From: Geobacter argillaceus
GTDB lineage: Bacteria > Desulfobacterota > Desulfuromonadia > Geobacterales > DSM-12255
DNA: 64,000 bases
Assembly (NCBI RefSeq): GCF_007830735.1
Contig: NZ_VLLN01000008.1
Location: 62,001-126,000 of the forward strand
Reading direction: 5' to 3'
Shown: in pieces, positions 48,747 through 58,195 of the stretch
How positions within the stretch are numbered: position 1 is the stretch's first letter
Layout of the letters: each line of letters begins with the position of its first letter
Program-made: the position numbers and the translations under genes
Notes under the pieces: model-generated
Seen by the model: only the letters and a program-made list of their open reading frames with translations
Database searches by the model: none
What the model was told of the DNA's origin: nothing

Positions 48747-49730
48747 TTAATAATTACCGCTCTTCAACAACTTCGCCACTTCCTTGGCATGATACGTCAG
48801 GATCAGGTCGGCACCTGCCCGCTTGAAGGAGAGCATGGTTTCCATGATGACCCGCTCCTCGTCGATCCAGCCGTTCCGGGCCGCGGCCTTGATCATGCTG
48901 TATTCGCCGGAGACGTTGTAGGCGGCCACCGGCAGGTTGAACTCGTTGCGCACGTCGCGGATGATGTCCAGGTACGGGAGGCCCGGCTTGACCATGAGGA
49001 TGTCGGCTCCCTCCTCCACGTCCATCTGGGCCTCGCGGAGCGCTTCGAGGCGGTTCCCCGGGTCCATCTGGTAGGAGCGGCGGTCGCCGAACTGGGGGGT
49101 GGATTCGGCCGCTTCCCGGAACGGGCCGTAGTAGCCGGAGGCGTACTTGACCGCGTAGCTCATGACCGGGATATGCTCGAAGCAGTTCTCGTCCAGGATC
49201 TCTCTGATGGCCGCCACCCGGCCGTCCATCATGTCGGACGGGGCGACCATGTCGGCCCCGGCCCGGGCGTGGGAGAGCGCCTCCCTGGCCAGGAGTTCCA
49301 GGGTAGCGTCGTTGTCCACGTCGCCGTCCTTGATGATGCCGCAATGACCATGGTCGGTGTATTCGCACATGCAGACGTCGGTGATGACTGCAAGACCGGG
49401 CACCTCCTTCTTTAAGGCCCGTATCGTCTCCTGAATGATGCCATGCTCGGCATAGGCGTCGCTTCCCACGTCATCCTTTTTCTCCGGGATGCCGAAGAGG
49501 ATCACGGCCGGCACACCCAGTTCATGAACCTCCTGGGCCTCGGCAACGATATGCTCGATGGATTGTTGATAGATCCCCGGCATGGAGGAGATCTCCTTCC
49601 TGATCCCCTTGCCGAAGGCGGAGAACATCGGGTAGATCAGGTCGTTAGCCGAAAGGGTGGTCTCCCGGACCATCCTGCGGAACACCTCTTTGCCGCGGAT
49701 CCGGCGGGCACGGAATTGGGGGAAGAACAT
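48747..49730 (-). CDS. hemB: Delta-aminolevulinic acid dehydratase (porphobilinogen synthase)
   Basis: This 327-residue enzyme condenses two 5-aminolevulinate molecules into porphobilinogen. The zinc-type motif [14 protein letters not shown] supplies Cys ligands as in E. coli HemB. The active-site lysines are in [18 protein letters not shown] and [13 protein letters not shown]. The product begins [20 protein letters not shown], the usual start. It is the last gene of the minus-strand tetrapyrrole cluster. Confidence 0.97.
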   Translation of the reverse strand: MFFPQFRARRIRGKEVFRRMVRETTLSANDLIYPMFSAFGKGIRKEISSMPGIYQQSIEHIVAEAQEVHELGVPAVILFGIPEKKDDVGSDAYAEHGIIQETIRALKKEVPGLAVITDVCMCEYTDHGHCGIIKDGDVDNDATLELLAREALSHARAGADMVAPSDMMDGRVAAIREILDENCFEHIPVMSYAVKYASGYYGPFREAAESTPQFGDRRSYQMDPGNRLEALREAQMDVEEGADILMVKPGLPYLDIIRDVRNEFNLPVAAYNVSGEYSMIKAAARNGWIDEERVIMETMLSFKRAGADLILTYHAKEVAKLLKSGNY

Positions 49731-49820
49731 AGTTGTTTCTCCTTTTCTTTCACCGCCGGGTGTGCAGAGCTTTTTGGGAAAGTTGCAAACAGGTTTGGCA
49801 GGGCGGCAACTCAGTCTTGG

Positions 49821-51347
49821 TTATGAATAATACTGTACTATCTCGGCCGTCATTGCCGCAAGGGTATATTCCTTCGGTTCGATGGCGACCTTCAGACCCA
49901 GCTCCCGACAGGTAGTGGCCGTAATCGGTCCGATGGCCGCCACGGCCACCCCTTCCAGAAGACCGAGGAGCCGGTTGACCCCAAGGACCTTGGCCAGGTT
50001 GTCTACGGTGGAAGAGGAGGTGAAGGTGATGCAGTCGATCCGTCGCTCCTCAAGCGCCTGGATGGCGTCTGCCGGGAGTTTGTCCGGCAGTACGTTGCGG
50101 TAGGCGACCGGTGCCAGGACCTCGGCCCTCATCTGCGCCAGCGCCGATGGGATGACCTCCCTTGCCCGGTCGGCCCGGGGAAAGAGGACACGGACACCGG
50201 ACATCTCCATCTTTGCGAATTCGGCCACCACCCCTTCGGCCTTGTAGTCGGCCGGCACCAGATCGGGACGGATGCCGTGGGGAAGGAGCGAGGCGGCAGT
50301 CTTGGGGCCAACTGCGGCAACCCGACAGTTCCCAAGGGCGCGACTGTCCTTACCCAGTTCCGCGAGGCGGGCGAAGAAATGTTTTACCGCATTGACCGAC
50401 GTGAAGATGATCCAGCCACAGGCGGAGAGGTTGGCAATGGCGGCATCCATCTCGTCCCACGACTCAGGGGGAACGATGGCGATGGTGGGACACTCAAAGA
50501 CCCTGGCACCCAGTGCCTGGAGCAGATCCCCGAATTCCCCCGCCTGATCGGCAGCCCGGGTGACCAGCATCCCCCGGCCGAAGAGGGGACGGTTATCGAA
50601 CCAGCGAAGTCGTTCCCGCAGGCGAACCACCTCCCCGACCACGGTGATGGCAGGCGCCTTGAACCCGACCTGTCTGGCCTGCTCGGCGATACCGGCCAGG
50701 GTCCCCTCCAGCACCTCCTGCTCCGGATGGGTCCCCCAGCGGACCAAGGCCACCGGGGTGTCCGGCGAACGGCCGTGGGCAATCAGGTTGGCAGTGATCT
50801 GGGGGAGGTTCTTCACCCCCATGTAGAAGACCACGGTGCCGCTGCCAAGGGAAAGCCGCTCCCAGTCAATCTCGGAGGTCTCTTTGGCCGGGTGTTCGTG
50901 CCCGGTGACAAAGGCAACCGACGTGGTCACATGACGATGGGTCAGGGGGATGCCGGCGTAGGCTGCCGCGCCGATGCCGGCCGTGACGCCGGGCACGATC
51001 TCGAACGGGATGCCGGCCTCCACCAGGGCCTCGCACTCCTCCCCCCCCCGGCCGAACACAAACGGATCCCCCCCCTTCAGGCGGGCAACCACCTTCCCCT
51101 CCAACGCCTTCTGCACGAGAAGCCCGTTGATCTGCCGTTGCTCCCGGTTGTGGGCGCCCCCTACCTTGCCGGAATAAATCAGCTCCGCATCCGGCCGGGC
51201 ATGACCGAGAAGCCGGTGGTTGGCCAGATAGTCGTACATCACCACGTCGGCCCTGGCGATGCAGTCGCGCCCCTTGACCGTGATCAGGCCCGGATCGCCG
51301 GGGCCGGCGCCGATGAGATAGACAAATCCCGATGTTCCAACTGGCAT
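49821..51347 (-). CDS. cobA-hemD: Fused uroporphyrinogen-III methyltransferase / uroporphyrinogen-III synthase
   Basis: This 508-residue fusion carries two activities. The N-terminal half (about 1-245) is SUMT: VYLIGAGPGDPGLITVKG, ARLKGGDPFVFGRGGEE and VPGVTAGIGAAAYAGIPLTH. The C-terminal half (from about 255) is HemD, which closes the tetrapyrrole ring with D-ring inversion: GRGMLVTRAADQAGEFGDLL and TFTSSSTVDNL. The start at 51347 gives MPVGTSGFVYLIGAG; the longer frame upstream lacks resemblance, though the ribosome site here is weak. It sits between hemB and hemC, feeding both haem and siroheme/cobalamin branches. Confidence 0.93.
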   Translation of the reverse strand: MPVGTSGFVYLIGAGPGDPGLITVKGRDCIARADVVMYDYLANHRLLGHARPDAELIYSGKVGGAHNREQRQINGLLVQKALEGKVVARLKGGDPFVFGRGGEECEALVEAGIPFEIVPGVTAGIGAAAYAGIPLTHRHVTTSVAFVTGHEHPAKETSEIDWERLSLGSGTVVFYMGVKNLPQITANLIAHGRSPDTPVALVRWGTHPEQEVLEGTLAGIAEQARQVGFKAPAITVVGEVVRLRERLRWFDNRPLFGRGMLVTRAADQAGEFGDLLQALGARVFECPTIAIVPPESWDEMDAAIANLSACGWIIFTSVNAVKHFFARLAELGKDSRALGNCRVAAVGPKTAASLLPHGIRPDLVPADYKAEGVVAEFAKMEMSGVRVLFPRADRAREVIPSALAQMRAEVLAPVAYRNVLPDKLPADAIQALEERRIDCITFTSSSTVDNLAKVLGVNRLLGLLEGVAVAAIGPITATTCRELGLKVAIEPKEYTLAAMTAEIVQYYS

Positions 51348-51520
51348 TGTTTTCACTGAGGTCCCTATGTTTTTTCCGGCCATTTCGGGGAGAGACATCT
51401 GGTGTGCTGTAGAGCGGTTCTTTCCCGGTGATGTCATCAGCCCGTTATTGATGCCGGTACAAACAGTAACGGGGCACAACCCGTTGGATGGTGCCCCGCG
51501 CATGTGGTGACAATAGGATC

Positions 51521-52474
51521 TTACACGTTCTCGTCCACCCGGCCGATTTCCCGCTGGTAGACTTCTTCAAGAATTTCCTTGCCACCGTTGCGCAACAGCC
51601 GCTCGGCCAGTTCAGATCCCAGGTGCTCGCAGGCATCCACCGGGCCGATAATGCTCTCCTTCAGCGTCCGCGTTCCGTCCACCGAGGCGATGAACCCGGT
51701 CAGCTTCAGTTGGTCGCCGGTCACTTCGCCAAAGGCGGCAATAGGGACCTGGCACCCTCCCTCGCAACGCTTCAGCAATGCCCGTTCGGCCCGCACCGCG
51801 TAACTGGTCTCCGGGTGATTGAAGAAGTCAATGGTCTCCTTGACCGCTTCGTTACGTAAGGAGCACTCGATCCCCAGAGCACCCTGGCCGATGGCCGGTA
51901 GGGAGAGGTCGGTGGGAAGCAGTTCCGTAACGTTTTCAGTGAAGCCGAGGCGATTGAGCCCGGCGGCCGCCAGAATCACCGCGTCGAGCCCTTCGGTGTC
52001 CAGCTTCTTCATCCGAGTTTCAACGTTGCCACGGATCACCACCATCTGCAAGTCGGGCCGCACCTTAAGTAGCTGGGCCTGGCGGCGGAGTGCCGAGGTG
52101 CCGATCTTCGCCCCTTTGGGCAGATCGGCAAACTTTACTCCTTTGGAGATGACCGCATCCCGCGGGTCTTCGCGTTCGGTGATGCAATGGAGGCCCAGCC
52201 CTTCCGGAAACTCGGTCGGGACGTCTTTCATACTGTGCACGGCGATGTCGATCTCACCGCGCAGCATCGCTTCCTCAATCTCCTTGACGAAGAGCCCTTT
52301 CCCGCCGACCTGGGCCAGGGGTACATCGAGGATCTTGTCACCGATGGTCTTGATCTTGACCAGGGTCACCTCCATTTCAGGGTAGCGCTTCTCCAGCTCG
52401 GACTTGACCCAGTTGGCCTGCCAGAGGGCCAGTTGACTGGCCCGAGTGCCGATTCTAAGTTGCTTCAGTGACAT
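51521..52474 (-). CDS. hemC: Hydroxymethylbilane synthase (porphobilinogen deaminase)
   Basis: This 317-residue enzyme links four porphobilinogens into hydroxymethylbilane. Typical segments are LRIGTRASQLALWQANWV, EIDIAVHSMKDVPTEFPEGL and the cofactor cysteine in KRCEGGCQVPIAAF, to which the dipyrromethane cofactor is attached. AAAGGAGTCCAT precedes the ATG. It lies in the usual order hemA-hemC-hemD-hemB. Confidence 0.97.
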   Translation of the reverse strand: MSLKQLRIGTRASQLALWQANWVKSELEKRYPEMEVTLVKIKTIGDKILDVPLAQVGGKGLFVKEIEEAMLRGEIDIAVHSMKDVPTEFPEGLGLHCITEREDPRDAVISKGVKFADLPKGAKIGTSALRRQAQLLKVRPDLQMVVIRGNVETRMKKLDTEGLDAVILAAAGLNRLGFTENVTELLPTDLSLPAIGQGALGIECSLRNEAVKETIDFFNHPETSYAVRAERALLKRCEGGCQVPIAAFGEVTGDQLKLTGFIASVDGTRTLKESIIGPVDACEHLGSELAERLLRNGGKEILEEVYQREIGRVDENV

Positions 52475-52560
52475 ATGGACTCCTTTGTTAAGACACGAGG
52501 TCTACGTCATGAAGCATCCAGGAAATAATCCCAGTCCCCAGTCCCCGGTCCCTGATTTTC

Positions 52561-53865
52561 TTACTCTTCCAGCTCGCCGAGTTCCTCTCCCCCCTGGTCC
52601 CCCAGGTTCAGGTCGAACAGGGCACGGAGGGCATCCACGTAGAGGTCGGTGCGTCCCCCCTGACCGCCCTGTTTCAGGAGGCTGGTCGGCGGGTGGAGCA
52701 GCTTGTTCATGATGGCGTTGGTCAGGGCCTCCAGCCGCTTCTGCCCTTCCGGCGTAAGGTCCTTCCAGCCGGCAACGGTTTTCTCCAGCTCGGTCCGGCG
52801 AACCTCGTCGAACCTGGCCCGCAAGGCCACAATCGTGGGAGTCACTTCCAGGGAGGAGAGCCACTTGAAGTACTGCCCGATCTCCTGGTTGACGATCTCC
52901 TCGGCCTTTCCGGCCTCTTCGGCACGCTGCTGGAGATTGGCGGCCACCACCTCCTGCAGGTCGTCCACGGTATAGAGGTAGACGTTCTCCACGTCGTTGA
53001 CGCCGGGATCGATGTCCCGTGGCACGGCAATGTCGATGAAGAACATCGGCTTGAGCTTGCGACGCCGCATCACCTCGTCCAGGTCCCTGGGGCCGATGAT
53101 GCAGTGGGGAGCGCCGGTGGAGGAGAGGATGATGTCCGCCTTGTGAAGTTGGTCGAACAGGTCTTCGAACGGGACGGCCTTGCCATCGAACTCTTCGGCC
53201 AGCTTCACGGCCCGCTCAAAGGTCCGGTTGGTGACCATGACCCCGCGCACGCCGTTGTTCAGGAAGTGCTTGGCAGCCAGCTCGCACATCTCGCCGGCAC
53301 CGATCAGCATGACCGTCTTGTCGGTCAGGTCGTTGAAGATCTTTCTGGCCAGTTCCACAGCGGCAAAGGCAACGGAAACGGCAGAGGAGGCGATTTTCGT
53401 CTCGGTCCGTACCCGCTTCGCAACCGAAAACGCCTTGTGGAGGAACCGGTTGAGGATGATTCCGGAGGTCTTGAATTCGGCGGCATAGCCGTAAGCGGTT
53501 TTGATCTGGCCGAGGATCTGCGGCTCACCGACCACCATGGAATCGAGACTGGCAGCTACCCGGAAGACGTGGCGGATCGCCTCCTCGCCGTGGTGGGTGT
53601 AGAGATGCTGCTCCAGGGCCTCCAGGGGAAAATTGTGATAATCGGCCAGGAACCGTTTGATCCGGGCCATACCACCGGCAATGTCCCTGGTGCAGGCGTA
53701 GATCTCGACCCGGTTGCAGGTGGAGACAATGATCGCCTCGGTAATGTCCGGGATCGCCACCAACTGGTGGAGCGGCTTGTCCATCTGGGTCGGGGCGAAG
53801 GCGACTTTCTCGCGTATCTGAACCGGGGCTGTCTTGTGGGAAAGCCCCACCACGATGATGTTCAT
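52561..53865 (-). CDS. hemA: Glutamyl-tRNA reductase
   Basis: The first enzyme of the C5 tetrapyrrole route; reduces glutamyl-tRNA to glutamate-1-semialdehyde with NADPH. The 434-residue protein begins [20 protein letters not shown] and carries the catalytic Cys50 in [12 protein letters not shown]. The NADPH domain ([20 protein letters not shown]) and a C-terminal dimerisation helix follow. Downstream in the operon are hemC, cobA-hemD and hemB; upstream is ccsA. The gltX-like hemL gene is not in the window. Confidence 0.97.
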   Translation of the reverse strand: MNIIVVGLSHKTAPVQIREKVAFAPTQMDKPLHQLVAIPDITEAIIVSTCNRVEIYACTRDIAGGMARIKRFLADYHNFPLEALEQHLYTHHGEEAIRHVFRVAASLDSMVVGEPQILGQIKTAYGYAAEFKTSGIILNRFLHKAFSVAKRVRTETKIASSAVSVAFAAVELARKIFNDLTDKTVMLIGAGEMCELAAKHFLNNGVRGVMVTNRTFERAVKLAEEFDGKAVPFEDLFDQLHKADIILSSTGAPHCIIGPRDLDEVMRRRKLKPMFFIDIAVPRDIDPGVNDVENVYLYTVDDLQEVVAANLQQRAEEAGKAEEIVNQEIGQYFKWLSSLEVTPTIVALRARFDEVRRTELEKTVAGWKDLTPEGQKRLEALTNAIMNKLLHPPTSLLKQGGQGGRTDLYVDALRALFDLNLGDQGGEELGELEE

Positions 53866-53883
53866 CTCTGCGCGGCCTCTTCT

Positions 53884-54699
53884 CTATTTGTAACTGTGCA
53901 GCCCCGGCATGAGCAAGTTGACACCGAGGAATGTGAATAGCATGACAAAAAATCCTATGATGGACAGGATCGCCGCTTTGCGCCCCCGCCAGCCGGTGGT
54001 AAGTCGGCCGTGCAGCAGGGCGGCATAGACGAACCAGGTGATCAGTGACCAGGTTTCCTTTGGATCCCAGCTCCAGTAGGTGCCCCAGGCGGTTTCCGCC
54101 CAGATCGCGCCGGATATGATCGCGATGGTCAGGAGCGGAAAGCCCAAGGTCAGGCAACGATAGTTGATGTCGTCAAGGGTGTTGAGTGATGGCAGGCGCT
54201 GGAAGAGCCCGCCCAGTTTTTTTCGCTTCAGGAACCGCTCCTGGATCAGGTACATGACCGCAGCGCCAAAGGCCACGGCAAAGCTGGCGTAGCCGACAAA
54301 AGCCACAACCGTGTGGACTACCAGCCACTTACTCTTCAGTGCCGGATTGAGCGGGGTTATCCCCATGGGGAAGAGGGTTGAGACCAGCAGCAGTATCAGC
54401 GCCAGGGGGGTGATGAATGAGCCGAGGATGAAGATCTTGAACTTGCGCTCGAAGAAAATGAACACCCCGACCACCGACAGACTGAAGAACGACAGGGATT
54501 CATGCAGGTTGGTGATGGGGGTATGGCCGTCCTGGATATAACGGACGAGGGTAAAGGTGGCATGCAGGACGAAACCGGCGGTGATCAGCCAGCGGGAGGC
54601 GGTACCAGTGGCCGGTTGCGGTTTGACGAGGTAGACCAGGTAACAGACGGTCGCGGCGAAATAGAGCAGAAGCGTGACGTAGAACATCAGGGCATTCAT
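53884..54699 (-). CDS. Cytochrome c assembly protein, CcsA/ResC-like (HemX-like)
   Basis: The 271-residue membrane protein has about eight hydrophobic segments. It has the family motif WGTYWSWDPKETWSLITWFV, a tryptophan-rich WWD-type haem-handling loop, and conserved histidines. The start is MNALMFYVTLLLYFAATVCY. The gene lies between the siroheme-type dehydrogenase (4-bp overlap) and hemA. That place fits HemX-like or ResC proteins that either move haem to cytochrome c or control HemA. The Geobacter lifestyle, rich in c-type cytochromes, makes an assembly role plausible. Confidence 0.88.
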   Translation of the reverse strand: MNALMFYVTLLLYFAATVCYLVYLVKPQPATGTASRWLITAGFVLHATFTLVRYIQDGHTPITNLHESLSFFSLSVVGVFIFFERKFKIFILGSFITPLALILLLVSTLFPMGITPLNPALKSKWLVVHTVVAFVGYASFAVAFGAAVMYLIQERFLKRKKLGGLFQRLPSLNTLDDINYRCLTLGFPLLTIAIISGAIWAETAWGTYWSWDPKETWSLITWFVYAALLHGRLTTGWRGRKAAILSIIGFFVMLFTFLGVNLLMPGLHSYK

Positions 54700-55370
54700 G
54701 GGTTATCCTTTTCGGGTACTCCCAGGGTGGCTAGGGTGAAACCTGGCCCGCAGAGCATCGCCAGGAGTTGATCGATCTCGGCATAGGCCCGAATGCGGAA
54801 CAGATGCGGCAGATCGGCGTCCGCCAACTCCTTTAAAATCCGCTTATTGTACGCGCCGGCCTTATTGGCCGTCAACAGCTTTTCACGCACTGCGCCGAGG
54901 AGCAGGACCGTCTCAGCATAGGCGTGGTCGAAACGGTCCTCCAACTCCCGGCGAATCCTGCCGGCCAGGGCCGGTGCTGTCCCGCCGGTGCCGATGGCAA
55001 TGGTGAGATCGCCCCGGGTAACCACTGCCGGCGTGATGAAATCACCGCGATCCGGCCCCGTACAGACTTCCACCAGAATACCGCCACGGTGGGCTTCGTC
55101 GGCGACGGCTCGGTTCACTGCCGGCTGGTCTGTTGCAGCGTAGGCAAGGAACGCTCCGGCCAGGTCCCCCTGCGCATAGGGCCGCGCCAGGTGACGAACC
55201 TCACCGGTATTAGCGAGCTCCTGCAACACCAGCGCCACTTCAGGCGCGATGATCGTCACGCTGGCACCGCTGGCTCTGAGAAGTTGGCACTTGCGGGAGG
55301 CAACCGGCCCACCACCCACGATGACAACCGTCTTCCCCCGCACGTCCAGATTGATCGGCAGATAGCGCAT
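54696..55370 (-). CDS. Precorrin-2 dehydrogenase / sirohydrochlorin ferrochelatase-like (Met8p/CysG N-terminal type)
   Basis: This 224-residue NAD-dependent protein oxidises precorrin-2 to sirohydrochlorin and may insert Fe to make siroheme. The beginning MRYLPINLDVRGKTVVIVGG with GGPVASRKCQLLRASGA is typical of the Met8 Rossmann domain. The conserved GDLAGAFLAYAATDQPAVNRA and the RGDLTIAIGTGGTAPALAG segment are also seen. The precursor is delivered by the SUMT half of CobA-HemD in the same cluster. It overlaps the ccsA-like gene start by 4 bp. Confidence 0.92.
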   Translation of the reverse strand: MRYLPINLDVRGKTVVIVGGGPVASRKCQLLRASGASVTIIAPEVALVLQELANTGEVRHLARPYAQGDLAGAFLAYAATDQPAVNRAVADEAHRGGILVEVCTGPDRGDFITPAVVTRGDLTIAIGTGGTAPALAGRIRRELEDRFDHAYAETVLLLGAVREKLLTANKAGAYNKRILKELADADLPHLFRIRAYAEIDQLLAMLCGPGFTLATLGVPEKDNP

Positions 55371-55436
55371 TGTGGTACGTTATGCCGCTATCCGTGGCGG
55401 CTGTCAAGGGTAGGCACCTTGAGCGCGTTTTGCGCC

Positions 55437-55464
55437 TTGATTTTTTCACCTGCTTGGCTATAGT
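55437..55464 (+). promoter_or_regulatory. Predicted promoter of trxA
   Basis: TTGATT (55437-55442), 16 bp, then TATAGT (55459-55464), each with one or two mismatches to the sigma-70 consensus. It lies 37 bp before the trxA ATG in the gap between divergent genes. Confidence 0.55.
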
Positions 55465-55500
55465 TGCAAGATCAACTGCAGAATGAAAAGGAGACACAAC

Positions 55501-55830
55501 ATGGCAAGTGAAAAGGTTCACACCTTTACCGACAATACGTTCGACTCCGACGTTCTTAAGGCCGACACCCCGGTACTGGTCGATTTCTGGGCCACTTGGT
55601 GTGCCCCGTGCAAGATGCTCGCCCCGACCATCGATGCCATTGCCGATGAGTTCGACGGCCAGGTGAAGGTCGGAAAGGTAAACGTCGATGAAAACCCGGG
55701 AACTCCTGGCACATATGGCGTTCGCGGGATTCCCACGGTGATCCTCTTCAAGGGGGGCAAGGTAGTCGACCAGATCGTCGGCAACGTTCCCAAGTCCCAA
55801 CTGGAAGCGCTGCTCAAGAAGGCCCTCTGA
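55501..55830 (+). CDS. trxA: Thioredoxin
   Basis: This 109-residue cytosolic thioredoxin has the active site VDFWATWCAPCKMLAPTIDA (WCAPC instead of the more usual WCGPC). The cis-proline segment is GVRGIPTVILFKGGKVVDQI. The ATG at 55501 is preceded by AAAAGGAGACACAAC. It shares an apparent operon with a periplasmic TlpA-like protein that starts 5 bp later. Confidence 0.95.
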   Translation: MASEKVHTFTDNTFDSDVLKADTPVLVDFWATWCAPCKMLAPTIDAIADEFDGQVKVGKVNVDENPGTPGTYGVRGIPTVILFKGGKVVDQIVGNVPKSQLEALLKKAL

Positions 55831-55835
55831 TTCCG

Positions 55836-56348
55836 ATGGCAAAGCGAACAATGCGCACAACGATGTCGACCTTGCTGGCAGCGGCGCTTCTTTTGGGAAG
55901 TGCCATGCCGGCAGCAGCCATCCTCCAGAAGGGACAGTCTGCACCTCCGCTGGAAGGAACTACCATGTCCGGAGAGCGGTTGTCACTGGCCGCCTACCGT
56001 GGCCAGGTGCTCATTGTGGATTTTTTCGCCACTTGGTGCGGCCCCTGCAAGGAAGTGATCCCGCACCTTGTGTCTCTCAAGGAGAAATACGGTAGGAAGG
56101 GTGCCCAGATCCTGGGGTTGGCGGTCGACGATACGCCGAAGGCGTTACGGGAATTCATTAGCGCAAAGCGGATCAATTATCCGGTCGCCCAGTCCAATGA
56201 AGATCTGGAGACCGAATACGGTATCCGTTCCCTGCCGACACTTTTTGTCATCAACAAAAAGGGGGTCGTTGTCGGCCGGTTTCAGGGGATATCCGATCAG
56301 ACTTTGCGGCAGGTGGATGAGCTGATCAGGAAGTCGCTGGCAGAATAG
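55836..56348 (+). CDS. Periplasmic TlpA/ResA-like thiol-disulfide oxidoreductase
   Basis: This 170-residue protein has a signal sequence (TMSTLLAAALLLGSAMPAAA). The thioredoxin fold has active site FFATWCGPCKEVIPHL and the insertion typical of TlpA/ResA (DDTPKALREFISAKRINYPV). The cis-proline is SLPTLFVINKKG. Such proteins reduce apocytochrome c cysteines before haem attachment. It follows trxA by 5 bp and lies near the cytochrome c assembly gene, so a role in c-type cytochrome maturation is likely. Confidence 0.9.
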   Translation: MAKRTMRTTMSTLLAAALLLGSAMPAAAILQKGQSAPPLEGTTMSGERLSLAAYRGQVLIVDFFATWCGPCKEVIPHLVSLKEKYGRKGAQILGLAVDDTPKALREFISAKRINYPVAQSNEDLETEYGIRSLPTLFVINKKGVVVGRFQGISDQTLRQVDELIRKSLAE

Positions 56349-56488
56349 CCGCACAGCGAGAGACGAAACGACGAGCCGGCGGGCTTGCTGTTTGTATGCA
56401 CAAAAAAGGGGAGGCGCTGCAAGGTGGAGTATTTCAAGACCTTTGTTGAACGGCTTGCCCTTTGGCACTTCTGTATTGAAAGGAATGA

Positions 56489-56845
56489 TCAGCGTCTGTT
56501 GTGGACCCTGACCCGCACAACAGTCAGCCGTTGCATTAGAATCGCTTCGGTGGTTGCCAGGCAGCAGGAGACGACGGCATAGGCTGCCACAGCGCTGGCG
56601 AAACGTGCACACGGCGCAAGCACAGACAAAAAGCCGATGCCGGTACACAGGGCAACCGAGATCACTGCGCCGGTCAGATGGCGCATCTGCCAACGGTTCA
56701 GGGCTGCCCTAATCCTGTCCAGATCGGACAAAGCCCCATCATGACCAGCCGCTTCGATCCGCAGCCAGTCGCCGTGCATACGCAGCGCCATGAAGCAGGC
56801 CATGGTTGCGGTCAATGTGAGTATGACGGCAGTGTATTGATTCAT
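56489..56845 (-). CDS. Small membrane protein, function unknown
   Basis: This 118-residue product has three hydrophobic stretches: TAVILTLTATMACFMALRM, LTGAVISVALCTGIGFLSVL and FASAVAAYAVVSCCLATTEA. No family was recognised. It is bounded by the TlpA-like gene (convergent) and a divergent-looking gap. Codon and base use look like those of the neighbours. It is isolated; confidence that it is a gene is moderate. Confidence 0.5.
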   Translation of the reverse strand: MNQYTAVILTLTATMACFMALRMHGDWLRIEAAGHDGALSDLDRIRAALNRWQMRHLTGAVISVALCTGIGFLSVLAPCARFASAVAAYAVVSCCLATTEAILMQRLTVVRVRVHNRR

Positions 56846-57015
56846 GGTACACCTCCCGACCAGTTGAGCAGTTCCTTCCCACTTCTTTCTAAATCAGTGC
56901 CAGAACAAGACCAATTATTTTGTTCGTTATTTCAGACACTTATTGGAGTGTCCGCATCAAGTTACGGCCGTGATCGGGAGATTTGTGTGCAATGGTTGAA
57001 CAGTAATGCTGCCGT

Positions 57016-57282
57016 TCAGGCGGTTGCCAGTTCCCGCACCACTTCGCCGAGCAGACGACGGATGGTTCGTTCGTCCACACAGTTAAACAGCAGACTGCCA
57101 GTACCGAAGACCACCTCCACATAGTCTCGCCAGCTACGTACCGTTACCGGCACTTCACTGATACCGTTCCCCAGCAGCCCGGTAAAGCGTTGTTCCATGC
57201 CGCCTTGCCGCCGACGGGACTTCTGGCGATGCAACTCGCAATATACTGCCTGGTCGTATTCATCGTTGGTCAGATAGATCAT
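57016..57282 (-). CDS. Small hypothetical protein
   Basis: This 88-residue soluble product (MIYLTNDEYDQAVYCELHRQ, ending VDERTIRRLLGEVVRELATA) shows no family I recognise. AGGAGGTGCGCCATGAT gives a good ribosome site (AGGAGGTGCGCC). It sits between the small membrane protein gene and the DUF2284 gene. The strong ribosome site supports a real gene; function is unknown. Confidence 0.6.
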   Translation of the reverse strand: MIYLTNDEYDQAVYCELHRQKSRRRQGGMEQRFTGLLGNGISEVPVTVRSWRDYVEVVFGTGSLLFNCVDERTIRRLLGEVVRELATA

Positions 57283-57484
57283 GGCGCACCTCCTGGTTTT
57301 TTACCATGAGAACACATGCTTGAGACATAATACGTCACAGTTGTTTGTGGCGCAGACAACGAGCGGATGGGCACCTTGACAGCACAGTTGTCGGCGTGTA
57401 GGTTTGCCCCGACCGAACAGATTGTTTACAGCGCCGAGGCCTTTCGGTTCGGAAGGGTGGTAAAGGCATGGCAGGGGAGAGTGT

Positions 57485-58024
57485 ATGGCGGATCAGACGC
57501 TGCTGCAGAGACTGTTTCAGGTAAAGGGGGGGAGGGATTTCCGCTGGATAGATCCGGCCGAGATTGTGGTCGGCCAATGGGTACGGATGAAATGCATGTA
57601 CGGCTGCAGCGACTATGGCCGCAATGCGTCCTGCCCGCCGAACACCCCTTCGGTGGCCGAATGTCGGGATTTCTTCCTGGAATACCGACTGGGGGTCATT
57701 TTCCGGTTCAGTAAACGGTTCGACGATCCCGAAGAGCGCCATGCCTGGTCACGCGGGGTCAACATGAAGCTTGTGGAACTGGAACGGGAAGTCTTTCTTG
57801 CCGGCTATCAGAAGGCGTTCCTGCTCTTCATGGACAACTGCCAGCTCTGCCGGGAGTGCGCCCGAACCCGAACGGCCTGCCACAACCGCAACCTGGCGCG
57901 CCCCACCCCGGAAGGGATGGGGGTGGATGTCTTTGCCACGGTAGCCAAATTCGGCTACCCCATCGAGGTGCTGGCCGGCTACGAAGAAGAGATGAACCGC
58001 TACGCCTTCCTGCTGATTGAATAG
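57485..58024 (+). CDS. DUF2284 cysteine-rich metal-binding-like protein
   Basis: This 179-residue protein is of the DUF2284 type. The cysteine clusters are MYGCSDYGRNASCPPNTPSV and LLFMDNCQLCRECARTRTAC, where CxxCxxC-like spacing suggests a metal or Fe-S centre. The C-terminus DVFATVAKFGYPIEVLAGYE is conserved. The family is common in anaerobes and has an unknown role. The start at ATG 57485 follows GGGGAGAGTGT. The gene is alone on the plus strand. Confidence 0.85.
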   Translation: MADQTLLQRLFQVKGGRDFRWIDPAEIVVGQWVRMKCMYGCSDYGRNASCPPNTPSVAECRDFFLEYRLGVIFRFSKRFDDPEERHAWSRGVNMKLVELEREVFLAGYQKAFLLFMDNCQLCRECARTRTACHNRNLARPTPEGMGVDVFATVAKFGYPIEVLAGYEEEMNRYAFLLIE

Positions 58025-58195
58025 TCGATGACTCCGTGAGCCATGAAGGGCCGTTTCCGCGCAAACGCCCGCGATTTGGCTTTTGATGAGCTTCCAAGGC
58101 CTGTGGCTGACCTCACACGACAGATGAGACTTGTTACCCACCGGCCGCGGGAATCACGGTCGTTTCGCTCCACCGACCCTCCATGTCTCGCGGAG

